NCBI GenBank assembly: GCA_944386225.1
Contig: CALXAH010000013.1
Span: forward strand, 1 to 64,000
From: an uncultured Gemmiger sp.
GTDB lineage: Bacteria > Bacillota > Clostridia > Oscillospirales > Ruminococcaceae
DNA length: 64,000 nucleotides
Direction of reading: 5' to 3'
A model generated the notes under the pieces. The model was not told the DNA's origin. It saw only the letters and a program-made list of their open reading frames with translations, and did no database searches. Shown piece after piece: positions 43,932 to 53,174 of the stretch. A program made the position numbers and the translations under genes. Each line of letters begins with the position of its first letter. Within the stretch, counting starts at the first letter, position 1.

Positions 43932-44906
43932 TTACTCCTCCTGGCCGCCCTTGCGCTTGCGCAGGGCCACCAGCACGATCAGCAGGATCGCCAGCAGACC
44001 CACAACGCCGCCAACAACCATCGGCATGCTCACGCCCGCCGGGGTGCTCTCGCCGCCCGCCTGGGGAGTGCTCTCGTCGGGGATATCCTCACCGCCGGCC
44101 TGCGGGGTGCTCTCATCGGGGATATCCTCACCGCCGGCCTGCGGGGTCTCCTCGTCGGGGATCTCCTCGCCGCCGTCACCAGCGCCAGCACCATCACCGC
44201 CGCCGACCACGCCGGCACCGCCCACCAGGTTCACGTCGTTGTAGTTCACCACAACATCGCCGTCCACATATTCGGTCACGGTGTTTACATGTACCGTCTG
44301 GGTGTAGTAGAAGGTGAAAACGGTCTGTCCGTCTTCCAGAATTTCCTGGGTCTGTACTGCGTCTCCAACCACAGTAAACTCATCCACCGCGATGGCGGTC
44401 AGGGTCAGAGGCAGGCCAACCGTGGCAGTGCCACGCACACTGGGGGCCACTTCCTCATTGGTACCCTGCAGCAGGTACTGCACCAGATAGCTGCCCTCGT
44501 TCCGGTCGCCTTTCAGAGCGTACTGCGCCACAAAGTCGTAGTCACTGGTCATCGGATTACCGGCAACATAGTTGGTATCGGCATCCACTACGGCGGTTAC
44601 AGTGTAGTTGCTTCCGGCCGTGGTAACCAGCGTGTCGTTGGGTACCGGTGCAGTGGGCGCCGTCTCCTCGTCCATCACCAGCACAGCCACAACCGTGTTG
44701 GTATCGTTGTAGTAAACGTTATCCGCACCATACTCAGAAACAAGGCTTTCCACGTATGCCGGGGTAAAGGAACCGTGCTCACCGGCGCGGAAGGTTACCA
44801 CATAGCCGGTATCATCCGCCGCAAACGCGGTAGCAACAGGGAGGGCGGCCAGCATGCACAGAGCCATCAGCACCGCCGCAAAGCGTTTCATAAAAGCTTT
44901 CCGCAT
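43932..44906 (-). CDS. Membrane-anchored surface protein with MucBP-like domain and 13-residue repeats
   Basis: 324 residues. A signal peptide ends at AFA (about 28). A bacterial adhesion-type MucBP-like segment (GSYLVQYLLQGTNEEVAPSVRGTATVG ... FTFYYT) follows. A Gly-rich linker leads to three 13-residue repeats (GGE[ED]IPDE[ES]TPQA). The C-terminus has a transmembrane helix and a basic tail (RKRKGG). No sorting motif precedes the helix, so it is anchored by the helix itself. It is the last gene of the cluster operon. A surface adhesin or anchor is likely. Confidence 0.75.
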   Translation of the reverse strand: MRKAFMKRFAAVLMALCMLAALPVATAFAADDTGYVVTFRAGEHGSFTPAYVESLVSEYGADNVYYNDTNTVVAVLVMDEETAPTAPVPNDTLVTTAGSNYTVTAVVDADTNYVAGNPMTSDYDFVAQYALKGDRNEGSYLVQYLLQGTNEEVAPSVRGTATVGLPLTLTAIAVDEFTVVGDAVQTQEILEDGQTVFTFYYTQTVHVNTVTEYVDGDVVVNYNDVNLVGGAGVVGGGDGAGAGDGGEEIPDEETPQAGGEDIPDESTPQAGGEDIPDESTPQAGGESTPAGVSMPMVVGGVVGLLAILLIVLVALRKRKGGQEE

Positions 44907-44912
44907 GGCTGC

Positions 44913-45692
44913 TCACTCCTCCTTCTTTTTCTTCTTTTTAGCCGCCAAGATGAACACCAGCACGGCCAGAACCAGCACACCTGCCAGCGGGGCAAAGGCA
45001 ACCGGATCGCCAGTCTGCACACCATTCAGCCAGTACCGGGTCTGGGTAACAACGATGTCTTTTCCCTTCTCATACACGGTCTCGGTGCGGCTGACGGGTA
45101 CAACAGCCTCAGCACGGAACTGGAACTGCATAGCGCCGTTGCCGGACATGTACATCGCATCGGTGCCGGTAGCATCCGGTTTGATGCGCAGGGTCAGGGT
45201 AGCGGTGCTCTTCGGATCCACCGAAGCTACCAGCACATAGTCATTGCCCAGCACATCTTCCTGGTTCAGCACCTTCAGCTCTTCGGTATTCTGGCCACCC
45301 ACCAGCACGCCCTGCTCACCACCGTCAGCATAGGTGGCAGCCCCGGTACCGTCATTCTGGACAGCGGTGTTACCAAAGATCACCTGGCCGTCCACCAGCA
45401 TGGTCACGGTGTAACCGGTATCCTTGGCGCCGGCAGCCGTCAGGGTCTGCAGCACTTCGGTGGACATGTAAAAATTGGTAATGTAGTTGCTTTCGTTCAC
45501 CAGCTCAAAGGAGCCGCTGCTCTCCACACCGGGCATCATGCTCTCAAAACCGGTCAGACCTTCCGAGGAGATCGCCAGCTCATCGCTGCCGTCATAGGTT
45601 ACGGTGGTGGCGCCATCCGCCGCATAGCAGCCCAACGCTGCTACCAAAGCCAGGCTCAGCACCAGCACAAGTGCGAACAAACGTTTTGTCAT
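44913..45692 (-). CDS. Exported protein with C-terminal sorting-type signal
   Basis: 259 residues. A signal peptide of about 25 residues is followed by a beta-rich domain (TYDGSDELAISSEGLTGFESMMPGVESSGSFELVNESNYITNFYMS). The C-terminus reads VQTGDPVAF followed by a hydrophobic helix and KKKKKKEE. This is the layout of a cell wall sorting signal with QTGD in place of LPxTG. The middle matches the TasA/SipW-associated domain pattern of the neighbouring proteins. Start ATG 45692. It may be the wall-attached base or cap of the fibre. Confidence 0.75.
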   Translation of the reverse strand: MTKRLFALVLVLSLALVAALGCYAADGATTVTYDGSDELAISSEGLTGFESMMPGVESSGSFELVNESNYITNFYMSTEVLQTLTAAGAKDTGYTVTMLVDGQVIFGNTAVQNDGTGAATYADGGEQGVLVGGQNTEELKVLNQEDVLGNDYVLVASVDPKSTATLTLRIKPDATGTDAMYMSGNGAMQFQFRAEAVVPVSRTETVYEKGKDIVVTQTRYWLNGVQTGDPVAFAPLAGVLVLAVLVFILAAKKKKKKEE

Positions 45693-45719
45693 TGCATTTC
45701 ACCTGTCTTTCCGCTGCGC

Positions 45720-46388
45720 TTAGTTTTCGATGCTGATGATATTTCCATCAGCATCCAGTTCGGCGGTCACGCCCCAGGCAGACAGGATGCCCGCCTTATT
45801 CAACTCATTGTCGTCCTTCACATACTGCACGCCGTCAGCCTCGGCCTTCAGAATAATGCCTTTACCAGCATATTCGTTCTTCAGGCTCTCGTCCAGCGTA
45901 AGCCAATCCAGCAACCGACCGGTACTGCTATTGGGCTGCAGAGGCGTCTTGAAATAGAACACCTGGGTTTCGCTCTTGGTCCGGCCTGCGAACAGACTGG
46001 CCGCCTGCATCCAGCCGCTGTTGTCCGCAGTAATCAGCTCAATATTGCTGGAATCCAGTTCTGTGTTCTTTTCAAATTCGCCGTCTACCGAATCAGCCCA
46101 GTACTTGGTAACGGTCACCCGTACATAGGCGGGTACATCTCCTCGGTTGTATATGTTGTAATTTTCATACAAGCTGTACTCGCCGCCGGGCATAATATTC
46201 TCCAGATCCACATAATCCCCTTCGCTCTGAGGGATCATGCTGAACCATTCGATTTCCAACTTAGGCGCAGCCAACTCAGCCACCACGGCTTTGGTGCCTT
46301 CAGCTTGCTGCGCGGCTAATGTGCCGCCTGCGGCCACCGCAAACACGAGAGCGGCAGTGACAGCCATCAAAATGTATCTTTTTTTCAC
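45720..46388 (-). CDS. TasA/CalY-like exported protein 4
   Basis: 222 residues. The signal peptide MKKRYILMAVTAALVFAVAAGGTLA is related to those of the three proteins upstream (AVGGTLAY), with an extra AAQQAEG region. The body contains KLEIEWFSMIPQSEG and NIMPGGEYSLYENYNIYNRGDVPAYVRVTVTKYWADS, typical of camelysin/TasA-like beta-sandwich proteins in which a PGG/PG-D motif precedes the strand N-x-G-x-x-P/A. Its start overlaps the signal peptidase stop by 4 bp, so it is translationally coupled to its likely processing enzyme. Confidence 0.8.
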   Translation of the reverse strand: MKKRYILMAVTAALVFAVAAGGTLAAQQAEGTKAVVAELAAPKLEIEWFSMIPQSEGDYVDLENIMPGGEYSLYENYNIYNRGDVPAYVRVTVTKYWADSVDGEFEKNTELDSSNIELITADNSGWMQAASLFAGRTKSETQVFYFKTPLQPNSSTGRLLDWLTLDESLKNEYAGKGIILKAEADGVQYVKDDNELNKAGILSAWGVTAELDADGNIISIEN

Positions 46389-46882
46389 TTGAAACTCTCC
46401 CTTTTCTTAAACTTGTCTGCAAGTGCCCACAAGAGGAATGCCAGGGCAAAAACCACTATGCAAACAGCGATGCCGCCGGGCGATTGCAATTCCATAGCGG
46501 CGGCGCCCAGGCATGGAACGGAAAAGCTCACGACGCCCAGCACCTGACTGTATCGCACGGGATAGGTGTCCGCGCTGGCATTTGCGTCGCCTTTGGTGGT
46601 CAGCTGTTGGCCGGCCACATCGTTGGAGACCACCCGATGGGTCTCCGTCCAAGCACTGCCTGTTCCTTTGGAGTAGGTCACGATATCGCCGGGCACAAGG
46701 TCCGCGGGATCGCATCCCTTTACATAGACCGCACAGCCCACAGGCAGGGCGGGGGTCATACTGGGGGTAAGTACGCTGTAAATTTGGTATCCGAATAATT
46801 TAGGAACGGTAAGGGGGAGGGCGACAAGGATCACAAGGATCATCAACACCGTTGCCGCGACGTTGAGGATTTTCGCTTTCAC
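46385..46882 (-). CDS. sipW: ER-type signal peptidase I (SipW-like), copy 2
   Basis: 165 residues. Two transmembrane helices flank the catalytic domain. Nucleophile Ser41 is in YSVLTPSMTPALPVG and the His of the ER/archaeal-type Ser-His pair is His82 in ETHRVVSN (bacterial SPases use Lys here). GDIVTY and TKGDANAS complete boxes C-E. This subtype in Firmicutes processes TasA-like precursors specifically. Upstream is one TasA-like gene and downstream another, coupled by overlap. Confidence 0.92.
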   Translation of the reverse strand: MKAKILNVAATVLMILVILVALPLTVPKLFGYQIYSVLTPSMTPALPVGCAVYVKGCDPADLVPGDIVTYSKGTGSAWTETHRVVSNDVAGQQLTTKGDANASADTYPVRYSQVLGVVSFSVPCLGAAAMELQSPGGIAVCIVVFALAFLLWALADKFKKRESFK

Positions 46883-46946
46883 ACGCCGCCCTCCGTTTCA
46901 GTTATAAATTACCACTTACCGCAAACACGGAATTTTCCAATCGCTA

Positions 46947-47633
46947 TTAGTTGATGAAGCCGTAGTTCTCTTCAAAATGATCGGCAGTACCCTTAGCCTG
47001 CTCCAGAACCATCTGCTCGAAGTCCTCAGCCGACAGATTATCTGCCTGTGCCGCATAAGCAGTCACATTGATGTCAAACTGAGCATCAGCGTACTCGTTG
47101 TTCCACTCGGCCGGGATCTGAATGCTGCTGAACAGATCGATGATCTGGTTCTTATCGCTGGTGTCCACAATGCCGTCCATGATGTACAGGGTGCCGGTCA
47201 GGCCCTGGAAATCCGCGGCGTAGTAGGTGGTAAGAATGGGGAATTTACCCTCGCGAAGAATCGCGTTGTCAACCCGGTTCAGCAGTTCCAGATCGGTGGG
47301 CTTCGCGGTGTTCTTGTTCTCCACAGTGACCAGAACCGCCAGACGAGTAGGCGCACTGTCATGAACCACAGAGATGAAAACGTCCTTGCTCAGTTCATCG
47401 CCGGGCACAACGTTGTCGTACTCGATGCCGGAACCATCCGGCTTTACCTGCCCCTGCACCATGCCATCAACCTCGGGGCTCATGTCGTGCAGTACGATAT
47501 CCACCTTACCAGCGGTAAAGGCGTTAACAACGGTTTCGGTCTGATCAGTGAAGTAGGCCAGGGTGCCGCCAACAGCGATAACCGCGACCAGGCACAGACT
47601 CAGAGCCGCTACCAGAAGATTGCGCTTCTTCAT
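46947..47633 (-). CDS. TasA/CalY-like exported protein 3 (SipW-type signal peptide)
   Basis: 228 residues. The signal peptide MKKRNLLVAALSLCLVAVIA-VGGTLAYFTD is almost the same as that of the 47742-48365 protein. The AYFTDQTETVVNAFTAGKVDIVL stretch is the SipW-dependent signature, followed by NVVPGDELSKDVFISVVHDSAPTRLAVLVTV. The remainder is a TasA-like beta domain with a helical C-terminal tail. The start is ATG 47633. It would be cleaved by one of the two adjacent SipW-like peptidases and assembled outside the cell. Confidence 0.85.
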   Translation of the reverse strand: MKKRNLLVAALSLCLVAVIAVGGTLAYFTDQTETVVNAFTAGKVDIVLHDMSPEVDGMVQGQVKPDGSGIEYDNVVPGDELSKDVFISVVHDSAPTRLAVLVTVENKNTAKPTDLELLNRVDNAILREGKFPILTTYYAADFQGLTGTLYIMDGIVDTSDKNQIIDLFSSIQIPAEWNNEYADAQFDINVTAYAAQADNLSAEDFEQMVLEQAKGTADHFEENYGFIN

Positions 47634-47698
47634 GATACTATACCTCGTTTTAATTTGCTAAATACCCGCACACCCGCAGGCGCATTTCTTAAATTAGT

Positions 47699-47727
47699 TC
47701 CCCGGCCCGGCCATTGCGGGCCGGGAA
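47699..47727 (-). other. Internal hairpin between TasA-like genes
   Basis: CCCGGCCCG/CGGGCCGGG arms and only a mixed A/T stretch behind it. A partial terminator or processing site that could lower expression of the genes downstream is plausible. Confidence 0.5.
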
Positions 47728-47741
47728 TTGTATCAGCAAAA

Positions 47742-48365
47742 TCAGCCCTGGGCAGTGGGATAATCAACCGCCTCGTAGGCCTCCATCACAGTCGCCAGGT
47801 CATTCGCTTTCTGGATAGCCTTCACCTTGATCACGATACTGCCCACGTTATCGGTAGTAGCATCCTCAGCGAACTGAATGGTATCGAACAGGTTCCAAGT
47901 GGTCGTCTCGTTAACCTCCAGGTAGTAGGTGTTCGCAGGCAGAGCCTTCTCACCTTCCGGCACATCAGTGTTTTTATGCCAAGCGCCCAGACCCTTGTTA
48001 TACGTATCGTTTTCCACAATGGAAACCTTGTCGCTGTTCACAACTTCGATAAACACATAGGTCGGAATATCCGTAGTAACGGTAACCACAGGCTTCTTGT
48101 GGGCTTGCTGGCCAGCGACCAGATTGATATAGCCGTAGCCGGTATCATTACCTTCCCCGTCCGACGTAGGAGTAGCAGATTCGTTCCATACACGGTTATC
48201 CTCTGTCCAGGTCTCACTCTGCTCAACCGTAATTCCATTCGCGAAACTAAAGGTGTTGGTCAAGGTGCCATCGCTCGCGGTCAGGTAAGCCAGGGTGCCG
48301 CCAACGGCAATCACTGCAACCAGGCACAGGGACAGGGCCATCATAAGTACGTTTTTCTTTTTCAT
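47742..48365 (-). CDS. TasA/CalY-like exported protein 2 (SipW-type signal peptide)
   Basis: 207 residues, from ATG 48365. The signal peptide MKKKNVLMMALSLCLVAVIA-VGGTLAYLTASDGTLTNTFSFANG is a close copy of the next gene's. The body includes GYINLVAGQQAHKKPVVTVTTDIPTYVFIEVVNSDKV, the TasA-type second half. ATG 48365 has GAGGAG upstream; an in-frame start 18 codons earlier has none. The gap of 174 bp to the upstream signal peptidase gene contains a GGCGGC-rich hairpin, so it may have separate expression control. Confidence 0.85.
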   Translation of the reverse strand: MKKKNVLMMALSLCLVAVIAVGGTLAYLTASDGTLTNTFSFANGITVEQSETWTEDNRVWNESATPTSDGEGNDTGYGYINLVAGQQAHKKPVVTVTTDIPTYVFIEVVNSDKVSIVENDTYNKGLGAWHKNTDVPEGEKALPANTYYLEVNETTTWNLFDTIQFAEDATTDNVGSIVIKVKAIQKANDLATVMEAYEAVDYPTAQG

Positions 48366-48539
48366 GATTAAATCTCCTCTTCTTGTTTTTTTAGACGCAC
48401 CTTGCGCCTTAGGATACATTCGGATTGGCGGCCGCGCCGCCGGGGGGAATTCCTTTCGGTCTCCTGTAATTCAGTTTATCGGAAGGAGGATAAAAAAGCG
48501 GTTAAAATATCGCTGTCAAATCCGATATTTACTGCTCTT

Positions 48540-49085
48540 TTACATTTTTTCTTCCTTTTCAGAAGCTTCGGCAACCTGCAAGGCTTTTTTCTTATCCTCT
48601 TCACCCGCGTCGATAATGGCCGGGATGAAGTTGAGCAGAATCACCACCACAAGCACACCGCACACCACCATGATACCGGTGGGTGTTTTGATGTTCATGG
48701 CGATATAGCCGAGATACGGCAGATGGAACTTGGTTTCGCCAAAGACCTGGCTGAACGCCACTGGACCATCCTCCGCCTCGTTGGCGTCACCCTTGGTAAC
48801 CAGAGTGCTCGTCTCCGGGTCAACGCTGACCACCCGGTGAGTGACCATTGTTTTACCGTCCGAGAGGGTGTAGGTGCAGATATCGCCGGGCTCCAGCTGG
48901 GTGGGATCGTCCAAAGGCTTTACATAGACGATGCTTCCCACCGGGATGGTGGGCTCCATGCTGCCGGACAGTACCGCCATCTCCTTAAAGCCCAAAAGCA
49001 TGGGCACCAGGATCACGGCCGCCACCGCCGCCAGCAGGAGCATCACCACCGTGGATAGAATGTTACAAATCTTCTTTACGACCAT
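48540..49085 (-). CDS. sipW: ER-type signal peptidase I (SipW-like), copy 1
   Basis: 181 residues, from ATG 49085 (a GTG at 49091 overlaps the AAGGAG site). Transmembrane helix (about 10-32), nucleophile Ser42 in VLSGSMEPTIPVG, catalytic His83 in VTHRVVSVD, GDICTY, TKGDANEA, and a second transmembrane helix (about 137-160). It is the same subtype as copy 2, though clearly diverged in sequence. It is located 12 bp behind the TasA-like gene 49098-49646. The presence of two such enzymes suggests division of labour between substrates. Confidence 0.92.
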   Translation of the reverse strand: MVVKKICNILSTVVMLLLAAVAAVILVPMLLGFKEMAVLSGSMEPTIPVGSIVYVKPLDDPTQLEPGDICTYTLSDGKTMVTHRVVSVDPETSTLVTKGDANEAEDGPVAFSQVFGETKFHLPYLGYIAMNIKTPTGIMVVCGVLVVVILLNFIPAIIDAGEEDKKKALQVAEASEKEEKM

Positions 49086-49097
49086 GGGCACTCCTTA

Positions 49098-49646
49098 TCA
49101 GGCATCGCCCAGTTTCGGAGGATCCGCGAATACCCCCGCAATCTCTTCCGCAGTGCTGCAATTAGAATCTGATGTCGCCAGCACGCTTTCCTCGTAAATG
49201 TACACGCGGAACTGCTTATCGGTCGGCATTTCAGTAACAGTCACGCCATTGAACAGGGGTGCTGTCGTACCACCCGCAGCCAATTTACCGCTGTAGTAAT
49301 AGTAGCCATCGCCTGCGTTATACAGCCACTTTGAGGTATTATATTGGGGCGTCACATGCGCAGCCAGCATGGGATTAGCATACTCATCGCCGCTTTCGTC
49401 AACTATCACCACATAAGCAATCGCACGAACATACACATCTGCCGTGCCGGTGTTTTTAACAGTCGGCGCCTTGTTTGTTGCGGAATCAGGGTCTTCCGGT
49501 TCCTCTACCTCCGTATCGATCTTCATGAGCGAAAAGGTGTTGAGCAGCGGGCTGTCGCTGGCCACCAGATAGGCCAGCGTGCCGCCCACAGCCACCACGG
49601 CCACCAGCAGAACGGAAAGCAGAATTCGGATTATCGGTTTTTTCAT
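49098..49646 (-). CDS. TasA/CalY-like exported protein 1 (SipW-type signal peptide)
   Basis: 182 residues. The signal peptide MKKPIIRILLSVLLVAVVAV-GGTLAYLVASDSPLLNTFSLMKID has the family AYL-x-A-S-D-S-x-L-x-NTF pattern. The body has APTVKNTGTADVYVRAIAYVVIVDESGDEYANPML. The start is ATG 49646, 24 bp after the stop of the large VWA protein gene. It is the first of the four TasA-like substrates in the operon. Confidence 0.85.
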   Translation of the reverse strand: MKKPIIRILLSVLLVAVVAVGGTLAYLVASDSPLLNTFSLMKIDTEVEEPEDPDSATNKAPTVKNTGTADVYVRAIAYVVIVDESGDEYANPMLAAHVTPQYNTSKWLYNAGDGYYYYSGKLAAGGTTAPLFNGVTVTEMPTDKQFRVYIYEESVLATSDSNCSTAEEIAGVFADPPKLGDA

Positions 49647-49670
49647 TGTTCTCGCTCCTTTCTCCTGGTG

Positions 49671-52600
49671 TTAAGCGCCCTGGTTCAGGCCTTTTTTATA
49701 CTTCCATTCAGTTCCATCGTGATAGAAAGTATTCGGCAGCTTCTCAATGTCGCCCCACTCGTCGCCGTCACAGAGATTAATAAAACCTACTTCCGCAGTA
49801 GCGCCTCCACTAACTGTTACAAGCCGGTTATTTGCTCCACTCAATGTGAATCCCATAGTCGGCAATTCAGTGACAGTGTAGTTGCCCGCCGGCAAGTTCT
49901 CCAGTACCACTTCACCTTGGCCATTTAAGGCAGGACACGGGATACTTACAATGGTTTCAAAATTCTCTGGACCAGTTACTTTGAACAGAAATACTGCGTT
50001 CTGCAAGCTGCCCGGAATCTGTGTAAGGTCAGATCCCTGAACCGCCTGAACAGTTTTGGTAATTTTCAGGTCGCCACGTGCCGGTGTATACTTATTAGTA
50101 AAAGCAGCCGTATGGTTACCATTCTGTTGGGTACTTCCACTGATGCCTGTTTGCGTTGCATCCAGAACAAATCCATCCAGCTCTGCTCCGCTTTCTGCGA
50201 CCTCATAATGTACACCCGGCATGATTCCTTCAATAGTATACCGGAAAATATTGGGATTGCTTGTATCTGGATCAAATTTGCTCAACGGAACATTCTTTAC
50301 CTCGTCACCTAGTGTAATGTTGAAAACCAGGCTGTTCATTAACGAAGCAATCTGCTTTGCACCCAAGCCATCAAATGTTTTCTCAACAGTCAAACGTGCC
50401 GGTGCCAACTGAATTACGGGTTTCGGGAAGTCATTGTGCTGTTCTACACCATTAAACGTGTACGTGATGTACGCTTCATTGTTCGAGTAGAATCCCACAT
50501 CATTCGCATGAGTACCCGTATTTCCATCTCCGCGATTTGGATATGTAAAGCCTAATTCCTTATACTCTGTATAAGCAGCCTCTGTAGGTTCAATTCGAAG
50601 ATTTACAGTATATGTATACCCTTGTTCCAGCTTATAATCATCCAGGAAAATCATTTTCAGCTGACGAGTAGCCTCATCATACTGAACCGTTACAGGCTCC
50701 GTGGTGACAGTTTCATTTTTTTCGTTTTTCACAACCAATGTGGGCTGCTCTCCATTGACCGGCTTCACATTGGTACTCAAAGTATCTACCACAGATACGT
50801 CACTGCAGAGCAGATGAGTAACACTTCCCTGAATCTGATCGAACACATTTTGCAATTCCGTAGTGTTCGAAGCACTAAAATTCCTGAAATTATCGCGGCT
50901 TGCGCCTACAGAAGACTGATATGCGGCATTGCAGACCTGCTGAAGAATGTCATCTGCACCTTTTTCGTTGCCGACACGAACGCTAAAGAAGCCATTCAAA
51001 TTAGTTAAGTTCGCTGCTTCACCAGTCGCCCCATTGATACAGCTACTTGTTGTATCATGGCCATTTCCTTCTTGTGTACCTCGATCAGAGTAGTAGTATG
51101 TAGGCGCACCATCTGACAGGAAAATGACATACTTTTGCGCATCCGGACGCGCATTTAGAAGCAGTGCACGAGCCTGCAGAATACCTGCCTGATAATTGGT
51201 TCCTCCTGTTACACCAATTACAGTGTTGTTAATTATCGTCTGCGCATCCTTTGTCCAATAACAGGTCTGAATTGCATCGCGATAATACGTTGTACCACTG
51301 GTCAACTCGTCGCTGAAGTGTACAAGGCTGTAGCGGACATCCATTTTATCATTGGACGACATGCTGTTTACCAGCTTCTTAACTGCCTGACCAACTGCAT
51401 CAATGCGTCTCTGGCCGTCCATACTGTCTGCCATGCTGGCCGATACATCAACCACAAAAACGACATCTGCTTTTGCCGGTTTTGTAATGCTTCCTACCTC
51501 ACCGGACAAACTTAACTTCAAATCATAGCTGCCATCTTCACGACGATCCGCACGCTTTTCACGCTGCAGTTCCGTTTCTGTGTTTACGTCTCCTGCATCA
51601 CCATCTTTTGCGTTTCGGTAAATCAATTGAACATCTGCGTTGCCATCTAACGTATAGAATCCTGAAGTATCATGGTTGTAAACGCTATCGTAAAGTCGCA
51701 GACTGTCGTCAGAAGCCCAGTTGTCTATGCGTGCAAAATGGCTTACCGGATGGATTTGATCATTGCTGTCAATGTAGACCGCGCTCTGGAAAACATATTC
51801 TTCCTGGCCCACCGTAAATCTATCCATGTCAATTCCGGCAAGAATATCAGTGAACGAATATTTTGTTCCCTCTTTGCCAACATCAAACTGCGTGGTTTCT
51901 CCTTGCGGCACATTCAACGTATTACCTTCTGTATCAACAATGTCAAAAGTAAGCGAGAGTTGTTTTTCGCCGCCAATCAATCTATCGCTAGTCCATGTAA
52001 TAGTAAAACTGGAGAAACTATCTACATCAAAGGCAGCGGTCACATCGCCATTGGTAGCGACCACACCGGTCACATCGTCAGAGGGCAGGCTGGCGGCAGC
52101 CAGGGTAACAGGCGTCGCGGTGGCCACCTCTTCTACGGTCACATTGCCGTTGGCATCCTCCGCATGGTGCTGCACAGCCAGAGTGTTTGGATCGGCATCC
52201 TCAGGCAGGGCGGCGGGGGCCACCATGACAACGCGCACTTCGCCCTGGGGCTCCACTTCGTTGCCCTCGGCATCCTCAAAGCGGATGTCCAGAGCCATGT
52301 AACCATCGTACGTTACGCCGGCTTCGTCCAATTCAGCGGCGGCTTTTTCGGCCGCTTCGCCGGTCAGCAGATCGGCCTTCAGGGAAGCGCCCTCGGGAAT
52401 CACGCCCTCCTGGGCTTCCACGGTGACCACGGCCACGCGGTTGCCGGTCTCATCCAGCACTTCCGCGGTGTATTCACTGTTCAGCGGAGCCTGCGGGGTC
52501 TCTTCGTCCTCGATCTCCTCGCCCTTCAGGGCGGCCAGGCGGGCGTTGTAGTCCGCCAGAGTGTCCTCGCCCAGGGCTTCCAGGGCGGCGGTCTCGTCTT

Positions 52601-53147
52601 CGGTCAGGGCCTCTACAGCGGCCAGGAACGCGGCGTCGTCCATCGCCATCAGTTCGGCCAGCAGGGCTTCACCGTCCACAGTCTCCGGCTCGGCGGTGGG
52701 TTCCGCGGAAGGCTCCGCAGAGGGTTCCGCAGAAGGCTCGGCGCTGGGCTCCGCGGTGGGTTCCGCAGAGGGTTCGGCACTGGGCTCCGCAGAGGGTTCC
52801 GCAGAAGGCTCGGCGGAAGGCTCCGCAGAAGGCTCGGCGCTGGGCTCCGCGGTAGGCTCCGCAGTGGGCTCGGCAGTAGGTTCCGCCGTCGGCTCGGCAG
52901 TGGGCTCGGCGGTGGGTTCCGCGGTCGGCTCGGCAGTGGGCTCGGCGGTGGGTTCCGCGGTCGGCTCGGCAATCACGGCCGGGGTATTTTCCGGCGTGGT
53001 GCTGTCGGTCGGGGTCGTCTCGGTGACGGCAGGGGTCGATACAGGCACACCACTGTCGGTGGCCAGGATCGGCGTGCTCATCACACCGGCCAGCAGAACG
53101 ACGGCCAGCAGAACACTGGTGAATCGGCTGAACAGGTTGTGTTTCAT
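49671..53147 (-). CDS. Large secreted VWA-domain protein with AEP-repeat stalk and SpaA/Cna-B-like C-terminus
   Basis: 1158 residues. A signal peptide (1-30) is followed by about 95 residues of [TS]AEP repeats (about 60-155), helical and beta-rich regions (about 160-420), a VWA domain with the MIDAS motif DVSAS (about 566-570, [18 protein letters not shown]), and a C-terminal SpaA/Cna-B-like domain (about 1025-1120, [10 protein letters not shown] ... [13 protein letters not shown]). VWA-tipped pilins and adhesins of Gram-positives share this plan. The C-terminus (about [18 protein letters not shown]) lacks a hydrophobic anchor, so it may be released or held non-covalently. The gene's 3' half has markedly lower GC than its 5' half. 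Confidence 0.88.
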   Translation of the reverse strand: MKHNLFSRFTSVLLAVVLLAGVMSTPILATDSGVPVSTPAVTETTPTDSTTPENTPAVIAEPTAEPTAEPTAEPTAEPTAEPTAEPTAEPTAEPTAEPTAEPSAEPSAEPSAEPSAEPSAEPSAEPSAEPTAEPSAEPSAEPSAEPSAEPTAEPETVDGEALLAELMAMDDAAFLAAVEALTEDETAALEALGEDTLADYNARLAALKGEEIEDEETPQAPLNSEYTAEVLDETGNRVAVVTVEAQEGVIPEGASLKADLLTGEAAEKAAAELDEAGVTYDGYMALDIRFEDAEGNEVEPQGEVRVVMVAPAALPEDADPNTLAVQHHAEDANGNVTVEEVATATPVTLAAASLPSDDVTGVVATNGDVTAAFDVDSFSSFTITWTSDRLIGGEKQLSLTFDIVDTEGNTLNVPQGETTQFDVGKEGTKYSFTDILAGIDMDRFTVGQEEYVFQSAVYIDSNDQIHPVSHFARIDNWASDDSLRLYDSVYNHDTSGFYTLDGNADVQLIYRNAKDGDAGDVNTETELQREKRADRREDGSYDLKLSLSGEVGSITKPAKADVVFVVDVSASMADSMDGQRRIDAVGQAVKKLVNSMSSNDKMDVRYSLVHFSDELTSGTTYYRDAIQTCYWTKDAQTIINNTVIGVTGGTNYQAGILQARALLLNARPDAQKYVIFLSDGAPTYYYSDRGTQEGNGHDTTSSCINGATGEAANLTNLNGFFSVRVGNEKGADDILQQVCNAAYQSSVGASRDNFRNFSASNTTELQNVFDQIQGSVTHLLCSDVSVVDTLSTNVKPVNGEQPTLVVKNEKNETVTTEPVTVQYDEATRQLKMIFLDDYKLEQGYTYTVNLRIEPTEAAYTEYKELGFTYPNRGDGNTGTHANDVGFYSNNEAYITYTFNGVEQHNDFPKPVIQLAPARLTVEKTFDGLGAKQIASLMNSLVFNITLGDEVKNVPLSKFDPDTSNPNIFRYTIEGIMPGVHYEVAESGAELDGFVLDATQTGISGSTQQNGNHTAAFTNKYTPARGDLKITKTVQAVQGSDLTQIPGSLQNAVFLFKVTGPENFETIVSIPCPALNGQGEVVLENLPAGNYTVTELPTMGFTLSGANNRLVTVSGGATAEVGFINLCDGDEWGDIEKLPNTFYHDGTEWKYKKGLNQGA
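52686..52972 (-). repeat. 12-bp AEP-coding minisatellite in the VWA gene
   Basis: About 24 units of 12 bp encode TAEP or SAEP. Two sub-types (TAEP block on the 5' side, SAEP-rich block on the 3' side) show recent unequal expansion. It should be prone to length change. Confidence 0.9.
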
Positions 53148-53174
53148 GGTCTTTGCCTCCCTACACGGATTTGG

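Noticed and set aside
49671-49760. LPNTF near the C-terminus of the VWA protein as a sortase motif
   Set aside because: No hydrophobic segment follows; the remaining tail ([12 protein letters not shown]...) is polar, so it is not a valid sorting signal.
52686-52972. Regular repeats suggestive of a CRISPR array
   Set aside because: Units are contiguous 12-bp in-frame coding repeats with no spacers.
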